From: Pandoraea commovens
GTDB lineage: Bacteria; Pseudomonadota; Gammaproteobacteria; Burkholderiales; Burkholderiaceae
NCBI RefSeq assembly: GCF_902459615.1
Contig: NZ_CABPSA010000009.1
Span: 1-64,000 of the forward strand
DNA length: 64,000 nt
Reading direction: 5' to 3'
The stretch's first letter is position 1, and each line of letters opens with the position of its first letter. Positions 1 through 8,444 of this stretch are shown here, piece by piece. A program made the position numbers and the translations under genes. A model generated the notes under the pieces. It was not told the DNA's origin, made no database searches, and saw only the letters and a list, made by a program, of their open reading frames with translations.

Positions 1-82
1 TCGCTGTCGTTGCGAGAGACGGAATATTAGTGAAAACCCGGAACGCTGGCAAGCACTTTGTGAAAATAATTTGAAAACCCAC

Positions 83-112
83 GAAAAAGCCCCGTCGTGA
101 CGGGGCTTTTTC
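83..112. terminator. Rho-independent terminator, bidirectional
   Basis: An 11-bp stem (AAAAAGCCCCG with CGGGGCTTTTT) encloses the loop TCGTGA. It has A and T runs on either side, so it can act on both strands. It would end transcripts of the leftward substrate-binding lipoprotein gene and of anything entering from the left. Bases 1-82 hold no gene I can recognise. Confidence 0.9.
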
Positions 113-158
113 ATTTCATACAGCGCCTGCCGGCGCTGTATGCCACGTGACTTCGGGG

Positions 159-959
159 CTATTTCTTACCGAAGTACCGCTCGTAGATGGCGTCATACGT
201 ACCGTCCGCCTTGATCGCATCGACACCCTTGTTGATCTTGGCCAGAAGCTCGGCATCGCCCTTACGCACCGCAATGCCGTAGTACTCCTTCGGGAAGCTG
301 CTGTCAGCGACCGTGCGAAGCTTGGCATTCGGATTATTCGCAATGAAGTTCACCACCACACCGTTATCTGCGACCACCGCATCAACGCCACCCGCTTCGA
401 GTTCCTTCATCGCCAGCGGGGTGCCTTCGAAACGTTTGACCGACGGATTGTTCTTGCCCATCAGCTTCTGCACAACTTCATCGCCCGTCGTCGCCGTCTG
501 CACGCCGACCTTCATCGACTTCAAATCGTCGAACTTCTGTACGGTCGAGTTCGCCGGCACGGCAATCAACTGCGATGCCTCAAAGTAAGGCTTCGAGAAA
601 TCCATCTGCTTGCTACGTTCGTCCGTGATCGTGATCGCAGAGATCAGAATGTCGCGGTCGCCCTGCACAAGCGAATTGAAGATGCCTTCGAACGGCGTAT
701 TGATAAAGCGGATGGAGATGCCCGCCTTATCGGCGACGGCTTTCATCACATCGATATCGAAACCGGCGATCTGCCGGGTATCGGTTTCGAATTCGAACGG
801 CGCATAGGCGGCGTCCGATCCGACGACGTACACAGGTTGCGAGCCGTCCGGCCCGACCGACCGGCCCGCAGCCGATTCTTCCTTCTTCCCGCAGGCACTC
901 AACAGCAGCCCCGAGGCCACCACCAAGGCCAGCGCAAATGCACGTCGTTTCATCGACAT
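159..959 (-). CDS. ABC transporter substrate-binding lipoprotein, polar amino-acid type
   Basis: Periplasmic solute-binding protein of family 3 (PAAT uptake, GlnH/ArtJ/HisJ-like), expected to capture an amino acid for an ABC importer. The first 23 residues form a lipoprotein signal with lipobox LLSAC and acceptor Cys23. The body has the family pattern: the AYAPFEF motif near the start, IAGFDIDVMKAVADK, and a C-terminal GTYDAIYERYFG. I chose ATG at 959 because AAGGGA lies 8 nt upstream; an upstream in-frame ATG at 1013 would put 18 polar residues before the signal. No permease or ATPase gene is adjacent, so the rest of the importer lies elsewhere. The substrate cannot be told from sequence alone. 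Confidence 0.9.
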   Translation of the reverse strand: MSMKRRAFALALVVASGLLLSACGKKEESAAGRSVGPDGSQPVYVVGSDAAYAPFEFETDTRQIAGFDIDVMKAVADKAGISIRFINTPFEGIFNSLVQGDRDILISAITITDERSKQMDFSKPYFEASQLIAVPANSTVQKFDDLKSMKVGVQTATTGDEVVQKLMGKNNPSVKRFEGTPLAMKELEAGGVDAVVADNGVVVNFIANNPNAKLRTVADSSFPKEYYGIAVRKGDAELLAKINKGVDAIKADGTYDAIYERYFGKK

Positions 960-1042
960 CGTTTCGTCCCTTGCTGAAAAAACCGGCAGACTATCATAGG
1001 ACGACCTCCCCAACGGCGGCCGCCCCGGCTTTTCTCAATAGA

Positions 1043-1819
1043 TCAGCGATGCTTGAAAACCGGCTTGCGCTTCTCGACGAACGCCGCCATGCCTTCCTTC
1101 TGGTCTTCCAACGCGAAGAGCGAATGGAACATGCGGCGCTCGAATTGCACGCCCTCGTCGAGGGTCGACTCGAAAGCGCGGTTGACGGCTTCCTTTGCGG
1201 CCATGACGACCGGCAGCGAATATTCACAGATGGTGTTGGCTGCGCCGATCGCCTCGTCGAGCAGCTTATCGAGCGGCACGATGCGCGAGACGAGGCCGGC
1301 GCGCTCAGCTTCGGTGGCATCCATGAAGCGCGCAGTCAGGCACATGTCCATGGCCTTGGCCTTCGACACGGCGCGCGTGAGACGCTGCGTACCGCCCGCG
1401 CCCGGAATCACCCCAAGCTTGATCTCCGGTTGTCCGAACTTTGCGTTGTCCGCAGCGATGATGAAGTCACACATCATGGCCAGCTCACACCCGCCGCCGA
1501 GCGCGAATCCCGACACGGCAGCGATGACCGGCTTGCGGATACGGCGCACCGTCTCCCAGTTGCGCGTGATGTAGTCGCCCTTGAAGACGTCGGCGAACGT
1601 GTACTTGGACATCATGCCGATGTCGGCGCCGGCGGCGAACGCCTTCTCACTCCCGGTGATCACCATGCAACCGATGGCTTCGTCGGCATCGAACGCGGTG
1701 AGCGCAGCGCCCAGTTCGTCCATCAGCGCGTCGTTCAGCGCGTTGAGCGCCTTCGGACGATTCAGCGTGATCAGACCGACGCGGCCGCGCGTCTCCACCA
1801 GAATGTTCTCGTACGTCAT
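1043..1819 (-). CDS. paaF: Enoyl-CoA hydratase (crotonase), probable PaaF
   Basis: Hydrates 2,3-enoyl-CoA thioesters. Beside the phenylacetate genes the likely substrate is 2,3-dehydroadipyl-CoA (PaaF role). The 258-residue length is normal for the family. Oxyanion-hole segments are visible (AFAAGADI and [15 protein letters not shown]), followed by [19 protein letters not shown], which carries the catalytic Glu pair region of mitochondrial-type hydratases. The start at 1819 has GGAGGAG about 7 nt upstream; the longer frame to 1894 lacks support. It is divergent from paaN, with about 600 bp between them. A general beta-oxidation hydratase is the alternative, since crotonases cannot be separated confidently by eye. 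Confidence 0.8.
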   Translation of the reverse strand: MTYENILVETRGRVGLITLNRPKALNALNDALMDELGAALTAFDADEAIGCMVITGSEKAFAAGADIGMMSKYTFADVFKGDYITRNWETVRRIRKPVIAAVSGFALGGGCELAMMCDFIIAADNAKFGQPEIKLGVIPGAGGTQRLTRAVSKAKAMDMCLTARFMDATEAERAGLVSRIVPLDKLLDEAIGAANTICEYSLPVVMAAKEAVNRAFESTLDEGVQFERRMFHSLFALEDQKEGMAAFVEKRKPVFKHR

Positions 1820-2250
1820 CCTCTTACTCCTCCAGTCAAAGTCTCGTCTTGTGATTCGGGGGTCAGCGGTGACTCGGGCTCGACACCCGGGCATCCGCCA
1901 GAAACAGATAAGGCGATGGGCGCGCCATCGGTTTGCAACGGCGCTGCGGCGCTCTGCGTGGGCCTGGGTGTGCGGCTCGCGGGGCGTCGACTGCAGTGGT
2001 TAGGCATGATGCCATTGATCCCCCGGGCACGCACCTTTCGTTCCGCAACGCAGATCGGAGGCCGCAAGTCGTCCAATGTCGGGACAAAGTCCGAGAAATC
2101 GGGAGCGACAGCCACCGGCATCCGACGATGCATCCCGCGAACCGGCCGCCCGCCCTGCACTCGGCGCGCCCGCTTCAGCCGCACAGCTCGCATGCGCGGA
2201 TCCGTCGGGGAAAACCCGGCATCATCGTGTGCCACGCCCGGAAGATTTGG

Positions 2251-2259
2251 TGCTATATT
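2251..2259 (+). promoter_or_regulatory. Candidate extended -10 promoter for paaN operon
   Basis: TGCTATATT reads as an extended -10 (TG, one base, TATATT). It sits 5 nt before the palindrome at 2264-2279, the usual arrangement for steric repression by a TetR-family protein. No good -35 is visible, which an extended -10 tolerates. Confidence 0.5.
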
Positions 2260-2263
2260 AACA

Positions 2264-2279
2264 AACCAACCGGTCGGTT
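2264..2279. promoter_or_regulatory. TetR/PaaR-like operator
   Basis: AACCAACCGGTCGGTT is a 16-bp inverted repeat centred on CCGG with one mismatched pair. It is followed at once by TTAATTAA. This resembles the operators of TetR-type PaaR repressors, which control phenylacetate genes in Burkholderiales and are relieved by phenylacetyl-CoA. It lies about 140 bp before the paaN start. No TetR gene is in the window, so a regulator would have to be encoded elsewhere. Confidence 0.6.
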
Positions 2280-2421
2280 AATTAATGTTGACGTCGAATC
2301 GACGACAACGATTAGTCAGACGACCCGGTGCCGTCCCCTGCGTCTTGCCGCGCGAGCCACGAACTTGCGCGCAAGACAGCGAATCCGCCAGCCGCATCCC
2401 GACACGGACAGATCCACAACC

Positions 2422-4116
2422 ATGACTCATCCCCTCTTCGCCAAACACCAAGAGACTCTCGAGCGCGCCCTTCAGGCCATCGCCACGCGTGGTTACTGGA
2501 GCCCGTTCACGGAAATGCCGAGCCCGCGTGCTTATGGCGAGACGGCCGCCGCCGATGGCGAAGCCGCTTTCAAACAGTATCTGAACGCCGCCTTCCCGCT
2601 GGAGCAGCGCGGCAGCACGGGCAGTGTCGGCCAGGAAGCTTCGCCGTTCGGCTTTGCGCTCGGCACGACTTACCCCGGTTTCGAAATCGACGCCCTGCTC
2701 GCCCGCGTGAAGGATGCCCACAAGTCGTGGCGCGCCGCCACGCCGGACGCCTGGGTCGGCGTCTCGCTCGAAATCCTCAAACGCCTGAACGCACGTAGCT
2801 TCGAAATGGCCAACGCCGTGATGCACACGACGGGTCAGGCTTTCATGATGGCGTTCCAGGCCGGTGGCCCGCACGCGCAGGATCGCGGTCTCGAAGCCGT
2901 GGCCTACGCATGGGACGAACTGCGCCGCATTCCGGCTAACGCCTACTGGGAAAAGCCGCAGGGCAAGAACCCGCCGCTGGCGATGGAAAAGCGTTACACC
3001 GTCGTGCCGCGCGGCGTGGCGCTGGTGCTCGGCTGCTGCACGTTCCCGACATGGAACGGCTATCCCGGCCTGTTCGCCAGCCTCGCGACCGGCAATGCCG
3101 TTGTCGTCAAGCCGCATCCGGGCGCAATCCTGCCGCTCGCCATCACCGTGAAGATCGCGCGTGAAGTGCTCAAGGAAGCCGGTTTCGATCCGGATGTCGT
3201 CACGCTCGCCGCCACCAACCCGAACGACGGCGCCACCGTCCAGCAACTCGCGAAGCGCGACGAAGTGCGCGTGATCGATTTCACCGGCAGCACCGCCAAC
3301 GGCGACTGGCTGGAAGTCAACGCGCGTCAGGCGCAGGTCTACACCGAGAAGGCCGGTGTGAACCAGATCGTGATCGACTCGACGGACGACCTCAAGGGCA
3401 TGGCCCGCAACATCGGCTTCTCGCTCGCGCTGTACTCGGGCCAGATGTGCACCGCGCCGCAGAATATCTACATCCCGCGCGACGGTATCCAGACGCCGGA
3501 CGGCAAGGTCTCGTTCGATGAAGTCGTGGCCGCCATTGCCGGTAGCGTTCAGAAGACGTGCAGCGATCCGGCCAAGGCCGTAGAACTGCTCGGCGCGATC
3601 CAGAACGAAGGCGTCATCGCCCGCATCGACGAAGCCCGCAAGGTCGGCCGTGTGGTGCTCGACAGCCAGACGCTCGAACACCCGGCCTTCGCCGGTGCAC
3701 GCGTGCGCACGCCGCTGATCGTCGCGCTCGACGTCGCCGACGAAGCCACCTACACCCGCGAATGGTTCGGCCCGGTCACGTTCGTAATCGCCGTCGACAG
3801 CAGCGAGCAAGCTTTCGCGCTGGCCGGACGCACCGCCGCGCAGCACGGCGCCCTCACGCTTGCGGCCTACACGACGACGCCGGAAGGCGAAGCACTGGCA
3901 CTCGACGCCGCCATCGAAGGCCGCGTCGCCCTGTCGCTCAACCTGACCGGCGGCGTGTTCGTCAACCAATCGGCGGCGTACTCGGACTACCACGGCACGG
4001 GCGGCAACCCGGCAGCAAACGCCAGCCTGGCCGATGCGGCCTTCGTCGCCAACCGTTTCCGCGTCGTGCAAAGCCGTCACCATGTGCCAGCCAAGTCCGA
4101 AGCGGGCGCTGCCTGA
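2422..4116 (+). CDS. paaN: Phenylacetic acid degradation protein PaaN (aldehyde dehydrogenase)
   Basis: NAD(P)-dependent aldehyde dehydrogenase of 564 residues that oxidises the semialdehyde formed after oxepin-CoA ring opening in the phenylacetyl-CoA pathway. Family markers are the N-terminal LFAKHQETLERA, a nucleotide-binding segment (VIDFTGSTANGDWL) and the catalytic-Cys segment YSGQMCTAPQNIY. Unlike the two-domain E. coli PaaZ (about 680 residues), it ends after the dehydrogenase domain and has no MaoC hydratase half, so ring hydrolysis must be done by another protein. Start: the only in-frame ATG with the family N-terminus; the ribosome site is weak. It heads the paaN-J-G-I-K run. Confidence 0.9.
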   Translation: MTHPLFAKHQETLERALQAIATRGYWSPFTEMPSPRAYGETAAADGEAAFKQYLNAAFPLEQRGSTGSVGQEASPFGFALGTTYPGFEIDALLARVKDAHKSWRAATPDAWVGVSLEILKRLNARSFEMANAVMHTTGQAFMMAFQAGGPHAQDRGLEAVAYAWDELRRIPANAYWEKPQGKNPPLAMEKRYTVVPRGVALVLGCCTFPTWNGYPGLFASLATGNAVVVKPHPGAILPLAITVKIAREVLKEAGFDPDVVTLAATNPNDGATVQQLAKRDEVRVIDFTGSTANGDWLEVNARQAQVYTEKAGVNQIVIDSTDDLKGMARNIGFSLALYSGQMCTAPQNIYIPRDGIQTPDGKVSFDEVVAAIAGSVQKTCSDPAKAVELLGAIQNEGVIARIDEARKVGRVVLDSQTLEHPAFAGARVRTPLIVALDVADEATYTREWFGPVTFVIAVDSSEQAFALAGRTAAQHGALTLAAYTTTPEGEALALDAAIEGRVALSLNLTGGVFVNQSAAYSDYHGTGGNPAANASLADAAFVANRFRVVQSRHHVPAKSEAGAA

Positions 4117-4137
4117 TTCACGTCCAGTTAAGTCACA

Positions 4138-4147
4138 TCTATATAGA
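4138..4147. repeat. AT-rich palindrome TCTATATAGA
   Basis: Perfect 10-bp palindrome between paaN and paaJ. A longer relative, TCTATATATAGA, occurs before paaG at 5500-5511. It may be a promoter element or a protein site; function unknown. Confidence 0.4.
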
Positions 4148-4172
4148 GAGGACGGGAAACCCCTCACGCAAA

Positions 4173-4211
4173 TGCGACGGTAAGTCACTACCATAGTCAC
4201 TCACCGTCGCA
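4173..4211. repeat. Stem-loop with internal direct repeat, paaN-paaJ spacer
   Basis: TGCGACGGT (4173-4181) pairs perfectly with ACCGTCGCA (4203-4211) around a 21-nt loop. Two copies of AGTCACT (4183-4189 and 4195-4201) lie in the loop region. No T tract follows, so it is not a standard terminator. It may be an mRNA-processing or stability element within the operon. Confidence 0.5.
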
Positions 4212-4285
4212 CGGCCCCTGCGCTTCAGCGCTTAGACGCCCGCGACCGATCTTCCCGCCCCAAGCCAAGACAGGAACGAGACACC

Positions 4286-5488
4286 ATGACCGAAGCCTTC
4301 ATCTGCGACGCGATCCGCACCCCCATCGGCCGTTACGGCGGTGCGTTGAAGGACGTTCGCGCCGACAACCTCGGTGCAATCCCCCTCAAGGCGCTGATGG
4401 CGCGCAACCCGAACGTCGACTGGACACTGATCGACGACGTCATTTACGGCTGCGCCAATCAGGCAGGTGAAGACAACCGCAACGTCGCTCGCATGGCGTC
4501 GCTGCTTGCCGAGTTGCCCATCGACGTGCCGGGCGCAACGCTCAACCGCCTGTGCGGCTCGGGCATGGACGCCATCGGCACCGCCGCGCGCGCCATCAAA
4601 GCGGGCGAAGCAGGGTTGATGATCGCAGGCGGCGTCGAATCGATGACGCGCGCGCCGTTCGTGATGGGCAAGGCCGACAGCGCGTTCTCGCGTCAGGCCG
4701 CCATTTTCGACACGACCATCGGCTGGCGCTTCATCAACCCGCTGATGAAGGTGCAGTACGGCGTCGACTCGATGCCGGAGACGGCGGAGAACGTGGCCGA
4801 CGACTTCAAGATCAATCGCGAAGATCAGGACCGCTTCGCGCTGCGTAGCCAGGAGAAGGCCGCGCGCGCGCAAGCCGACGGCACGCTCGCACAGGAAATT
4901 ACGCCGGTGTCGATCGCCCAGAAAAAGGGCGACGCCATCGTCGTGGAACATGACGAACATCCGCGCGCCACGAGCATGGAAGCGCTGGGCAAGCTCAAAG
5001 GTGTGGTTCGCGCGGACGGCACCGTTACCGCCGGCAACGCCTCCGGCGTGAACGACGGCTCGTGCGCCCTGCTGCTCGCCAGCGAAAGCGCCGCCAAGCT
5101 GCATGGCCTCACGCCGCGTGCCCGCGTGCTCGGCATGGCAACCGCCGGTGTCGCACCGCGCATCATGGGCATCGGCCCGGCCCCGGCTACGGTCAAGCTG
5201 CTCAAGCAATTGAACATGACGCTCGACCAGTTCGACGTCATCGAACTGAACGAAGCGTTCGCCAGTCAGGGCCTGGCCGTGCTGCGTCAACTCGGCCTCG
5301 CCGACGACGACGCCCGCGTGAACCCGAACGGCGGCGCGATCGCACTGGGCCATCCGCTGGGTGCGTCGGGCGCGCGTCTGGTGACGACGGCGATGTATCA
5401 GCTTCACCGCACGGGCGGTCGCTTCGCGCTGTGCACGATGTGCATCGGCGTGGGTCAGGGCATCGCCATCGCCATCGAGCGCGTCTGA
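4286..5488 (+). CDS. paaJ: 3-oxoadipyl-CoA thiolase
   Basis: Cleaves 3-oxoadipyl-CoA (and 3-oxo-5,6-dehydrosuberyl-CoA) to acetyl-CoA and succinyl-CoA, the last step of phenylacetate catabolism. The 400 residues match the PaaJ/PcaF length. The nucleophilic Cys90 is in LNRLCGSGMDA, the active-site His356 in ALGHPLGASGAR, and the second Cys386 in CIGVGQG. The start has AGGAACGAG upstream. It lies 169 bp after paaN, with the stem-loop and AT palindrome in between, and 43 bp before paaG. A PcaF role in the beta-ketoadipate pathway is the alternative, but context favours PaaJ. Confidence 0.92.
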   Translation: MTEAFICDAIRTPIGRYGGALKDVRADNLGAIPLKALMARNPNVDWTLIDDVIYGCANQAGEDNRNVARMASLLAELPIDVPGATLNRLCGSGMDAIGTAARAIKAGEAGLMIAGGVESMTRAPFVMGKADSAFSRQAAIFDTTIGWRFINPLMKVQYGVDSMPETAENVADDFKINREDQDRFALRSQEKAARAQADGTLAQEITPVSIAQKKGDAIVVEHDEHPRATSMEALGKLKGVVRADGTVTAGNASGVNDGSCALLLASESAAKLHGLTPRARVLGMATAGVAPRIMGIGPAPATVKLLKQLNMTLDQFDVIELNEAFASQGLAVLRQLGLADDDARVNPNGGAIALGHPLGASGARLVTTAMYQLHRTGGRFALCTMCIGVGQGIAIAIERV

Positions 5489-5499
5489 GCGATACCCCT

Positions 5500-5511
5500 T
5501 CTATATATAGA
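5500..5511. repeat. AT-rich palindrome TCTATATATAGA
   Basis: Perfect 12-bp palindrome 20 bp upstream of the paaG start, related to the 10-bp one before paaJ. It lies in otherwise GC-rich DNA. It could hold an internal -10 (TATATA), but this is speculative. Confidence 0.4.
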
Positions 5512-5531
5512 GACCCCGGAGACAGCCCCCG

Positions 5532-6314
5532 ATGACCGCCACGATTCAACTGACGCTGCAAGACAACGTCGCCACGATCACGCTCAACCGCCCCGAGAAG
5601 CTCAACAGCTTCACGCGGCAGATGCATGCGGAATTGCGCGACGCCCTCGACACCGCTCAGGCACAGGGCGCGCGCGCCATTGTCCTGACCGGTGCAGGCC
5701 GGGGCTTCTGCGCCGGGCAGGATCTGGCGGATCTGGACTTCACGCCGGGTGCATCGACCGACCTCGGCGCGCTGATCGACGAGAACTTCAACCCGCTCGT
5801 GCGCAAACTGCGCGCCATGCCGATGCCGGTGATTGCTGCGGTGAACGGCATCGCCGCAGGTGCAGGTGCGAACCTCGCCCTGGCGTGCGACATCGTGCTG
5901 GCCAGCGCTTCCGTCAACTTCGTGCAGGCGTTCGTGAAGATCGGCCTTGTGCCGGATACCGGCGGCACGTGGTTCCTGCCGCAACGCATCGGCATGGCCC
6001 GCGCGATGGGGCTGGCGATGCTCGGCGACAAGCTCTCGGCCGAACAGGCCGAACAGTGGGGCCTGATCTGGCGCTGCGTCGACGACGACGTGCTGTTGTC
6101 CGAAGCCCAAAAGCTCGCCACGCAACTGGCCACACAACCGACGAAGGCGCTCGCAACCATCAAGGAAGCGCTCTACGCCTCGGCAACCAACACGCTCGAT
6201 CAGCAACTGGATCTGGAACGCGACGGACAACGCTCGCTGGGCGCGTCGTATGACTATGCGGAAGGCGTGAACGCGTTCCTGCAAAAGCGCGCGCCGAAGT
6301 TCGAAGGCCGCTGA
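5532..6314 (+). CDS. paaG: 2-(1,2-epoxy-1,2-dihydrophenyl)acetyl-CoA isomerase
   Basis: Crotonase-fold isomerase that converts ring-1,2-epoxyphenylacetyl-CoA to oxepin-CoA and also shifts the double bond in dehydrosuberyl-CoA. At 260 residues it is typical. Oxyanion-hole segments GRGFCAGQDLADL and NGIAAGAGANLALACD are present. Asp142 in LVPDTGGTWFLP matches the PaaG catalytic Asp that replaces the Glu of true hydratases. The ribosome site GGAGA lies upstream of ATG 5532. It is followed by a long, T-poor spacer before paaI. Confidence 0.92.
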   Translation: MTATIQLTLQDNVATITLNRPEKLNSFTRQMHAELRDALDTAQAQGARAIVLTGAGRGFCAGQDLADLDFTPGASTDLGALIDENFNPLVRKLRAMPMPVIAAVNGIAAGAGANLALACDIVLASASVNFVQAFVKIGLVPDTGGTWFLPQRIGMARAMGLAMLGDKLSAEQAEQWGLIWRCVDDDVLLSEAQKLATQLATQPTKALATIKEALYASATNTLDQQLDLERDGQRSLGASYDYAEGVNAFLQKRAPKFEGR

Positions 6315-6494
6315 CCTCCGCCGAAGTACAGACGAAGCACAGACCAAGCACAGACGAAGCACCAAGCAAGCTGAAGGCACGCAGGACCAAGGAAAAGCAG
6401 AACCAGCAGCGACGCACACCGAACGCCAAAACCACACGCGCCGCGCGAGAGACCACGACATAACAAGATTAGACGAGACACAAGAGGAACCCCG
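6315..6494 (+). other. T-depleted purine/C-rich spacer with short repeats (paaG-paaI)
   Basis: By my count this 180-nt spacer has only 6 T residues on the coding strand. It opens with imperfect repeats built on GAAGCACAGAC and CAAGCACAGAC (about 6323-6366). A U-poor transcript would be largely unstructured. The very end supplies the paaI ribosome site (AGAGGAACCCCG). No open reading frame of interest. Confidence 0.6.
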
Positions 6495-6950
6495 ATGAGC
6501 CAAACCTCCGCCGCCAAAGCCGTCGGCGATATGACGCCGGAAGAACTCGCCCACGCTACGGGCGAAGCGATGTACAGCACCGACCGAGCGAGCCAATGGC
6601 TGGGCATGGAGTTGCAGGAAGTGCGTCCGGGCTATGCCCGTATGACGATGCGCATTCGCGACGAATTCCTCAACGGTCACGCGATCTGCCACGGCGGCCT
6701 GATGTTCACGCTGGCCGATTCGACGTTTGCGTTCGCCTGCAACAGCTACAACGTCGTGACGGTGGCGGCCGGTTGCAGTATCGAGTTCCTCAAGCCGGTC
6801 TCGGGCGGCGACACGCTCACCGCCGAAGCGCAGGAGCAGGTGCTCTCGGGGCGTCATGGCATCTACGACATTCGTTTGACGAACAACGCCGGTGAAGTGG
6901 TGGCGATGTTCCGCGGCAAGTCCGCACAGATCAAGGGCAGCGTCGTCTGA
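6495..6950 (+). CDS. paaI: Hydroxyphenylacetyl-CoA thioesterase PaaI
   Basis: Hot-dog-fold thioesterase of 151 residues that releases CoA from dead-end ring-hydroxylated phenylacetyl-CoA, a rescue role. The motif ICHGGLMFTLADSTFAFACN carries the HGG turn at 66-68 and the catalytic Asp75, diagnostic of the PaaI subgroup. AGAGGAA is upstream of the start. It lies in the same direction as paaG and paaK. Substrate range outside the pathway is not predictable. Confidence 0.92.
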   Translation: MSQTSAAKAVGDMTPEELAHATGEAMYSTDRASQWLGMELQEVRPGYARMTMRIRDEFLNGHAICHGGLMFTLADSTFAFACNSYNVVTVAAGCSIEFLKPVSGGDTLTAEAQEQVLSGRHGIYDIRLTNNAGEVVAMFRGKSAQIKGSVV

Positions 6951-7049
6951 CGAGGCCCGGCCATACTCAGTAATACGCGCACCCGGGCTCGGGCGCGCGC
7001 AAGGTAATCAACGTATCAGCGTAAGAAGCAAGACCCCAAGGAGACAGTC

Positions 7050-8345
7050 ATGACCACCGCCTTGCCGCTCGAGCCGATCGAGAAAGCGAGCCTCGACGAA
7101 CTGCGCGCCCTTCAGCTCGACCGACTGAAGACGACGCTGCGGCATGCCTATGAGAATTCGCCGGTGTATCGCCGGAAGTTCGACGAGGCCGGCGTCCACC
7201 CGGACGAATTGACCTCGCTGGCCGACCTGGCCAAGTTCCCGTTCACGACGAAGCAGGATCTGCGCGACAGCTATCCCTTCGGCATGTTCGCGGTTCCGAT
7301 GGAACAGGTCTCGCGCGTGCATGCGTCCTCGGGCACCACGGGCAAGCCGACGGTCGTGGGCTACACCGCCAACGACATCAGCACGTGGGCCGATCTGGTC
7401 GCGCGCTCGATTCGCGCCTCCGGTGCGCGTCGCGGCGACAAGGTGCACATCAGCTATGGCTACGGCCTGTTCACGGGCGGTCTCGGTGCCCACTACGGCG
7501 CAGAGCGCGCGGGCCTGACGGTGATCCCGTTCGGCGGCGGTCAGACCGAGAAGCAAGTGCAACTGATTCAGGACTTCAAGCCGGACATCATCATGGTGAC
7601 GCCGAGCTACATGCTCGCGATTGCCGACGAACTGGAACGTCAGGGCATCGTGGCGGCGGAATCGTCGCTGCGCATCGGCATCTTCGGCGCAGAGCCGTGG
7701 ACGAACGACATGCGCACGGCCATCGAAAAGCGCATGGGCATCGACGCCGTCGACATTTACGGTCTGTCGGAAGTGATGGGCCCGGGCGTGGCGTGCGAAT
7801 GCGCCGAGACGAAGGACGGTCCGACCATCTGGGAAGATCACTTCTATCCCGAAATCATCGATCCGGAGACGGGTGAAGTGCTGCCCGACGGCGAGTTCGG
7901 CGAACTGGTGTTCACGTCGCTCACGAAGGAAGCGCTGCCGATCATTCGTTACCGCACGCGCGATCTCACGCGTTTGCTGCCGGGTACGGCGCGCACGATG
8001 CGTCGCATGGAGAAGATCACCGGCCGTTCGGACGACATGATGATCATTCGCGGCGTGAACGTCTTCCCGTCGCAGATCGAAGAATTGCTGCTGCGTCAGC
8101 CGGTGCTTTCCCCGCACTACCAGATCATTCTGGATAAGGAAGGCCCGATGGACACGATGGCGGTAGACGTCGAGGCGGCCGTCGGATGCGACGACGCGGC
8201 TGCGTTGCAAGCGGCCGGCGGTGAACTCAAGCGCGACATCAAGACGCTCATCGGCGTGTCGTGCGCGGTGCGCGTGAAGCCAGTCGGCGGCATCGAGCGC
8301 TCCGTCGGCAAAGCACGCCGGGTTGTGGACAAGCGCCCGCGCTAA
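7050..8345 (+). CDS. paaK: Phenylacetate-CoA ligase
   Basis: Activates phenylacetate with ATP and CoA to phenylacetyl-CoA, the entry step of the pathway and the source of its inducer. The 431 residues are a normal length. The AMP-binding P-loop SSGTTGKPT is at 93-101, followed by YGYGLFTGGLGAHYGAE, the adenylation core YGLSEVMGPG and the hinge/C-domain segment GRSDDMMIIRGVNVFPSQIE. AAGGAGA is 8 nt before the ATG. It is the last gene of the run, closed by a strong terminator. The ring-epoxidase genes paaABCDE are absent from the window. Confidence 0.95.
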   Translation: MTTALPLEPIEKASLDELRALQLDRLKTTLRHAYENSPVYRRKFDEAGVHPDELTSLADLAKFPFTTKQDLRDSYPFGMFAVPMEQVSRVHASSGTTGKPTVVGYTANDISTWADLVARSIRASGARRGDKVHISYGYGLFTGGLGAHYGAERAGLTVIPFGGGQTEKQVQLIQDFKPDIIMVTPSYMLAIADELERQGIVAAESSLRIGIFGAEPWTNDMRTAIEKRMGIDAVDIYGLSEVMGPGVACECAETKDGPTIWEDHFYPEIIDPETGEVLPDGEFGELVFTSLTKEALPIIRYRTRDLTRLLPGTARTMRRMEKITGRSDDMMIIRGVNVFPSQIEELLLRQPVLSPHYQIILDKEGPMDTMAVDVEAAVGCDDAAALQAAGGELKRDIKTLIGVSCAVRVKPVGGIERSVGKARRVVDKRPR

Positions 8346-8370
8346 GCCATTAGCACCCGCTCGTCAGCAT

Positions 8371-8402
8371 GAAAAAAGCCCGCGACCTTCGCGGGCTTTT
8401 TC
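8371..8402. terminator. Rho-independent terminator after paaK, bidirectional
   Basis: The stem AAAAAAGCCCGCG / CGCGGGCTTTTT with a short ACCTT loop is flanked by A and T runs. It closes the paa operon and, from the other side, the leftward mltA gene. Confidence 0.92.
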
Positions 8403-8444
8403 TTGGACGTCGGAACTTGCCAGACTTATCGGAAGCGATCCGGC

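Larger units (their letters stand above)
1820..2421. other. 602-bp divergent intergenic region between paaF-like gene and paaN
   Basis: No convincing gene is present; the reading frames crossing it lack family motifs and run over both flanking starts. It carries the promoter and operator described at 2251-2279. The first 400 bp next to the hydratase gene show no clear palindrome or terminator. Confidence 0.6.

Noticed and set aside
2278-4200. 640-residue minus-strand frame opposite paaN
   Set aside because: Arg/Gly/His-rich composition with no domain motifs, fully antisense to paaN, which has clear ALDH motifs; a typical by-product of high-GC codon use.
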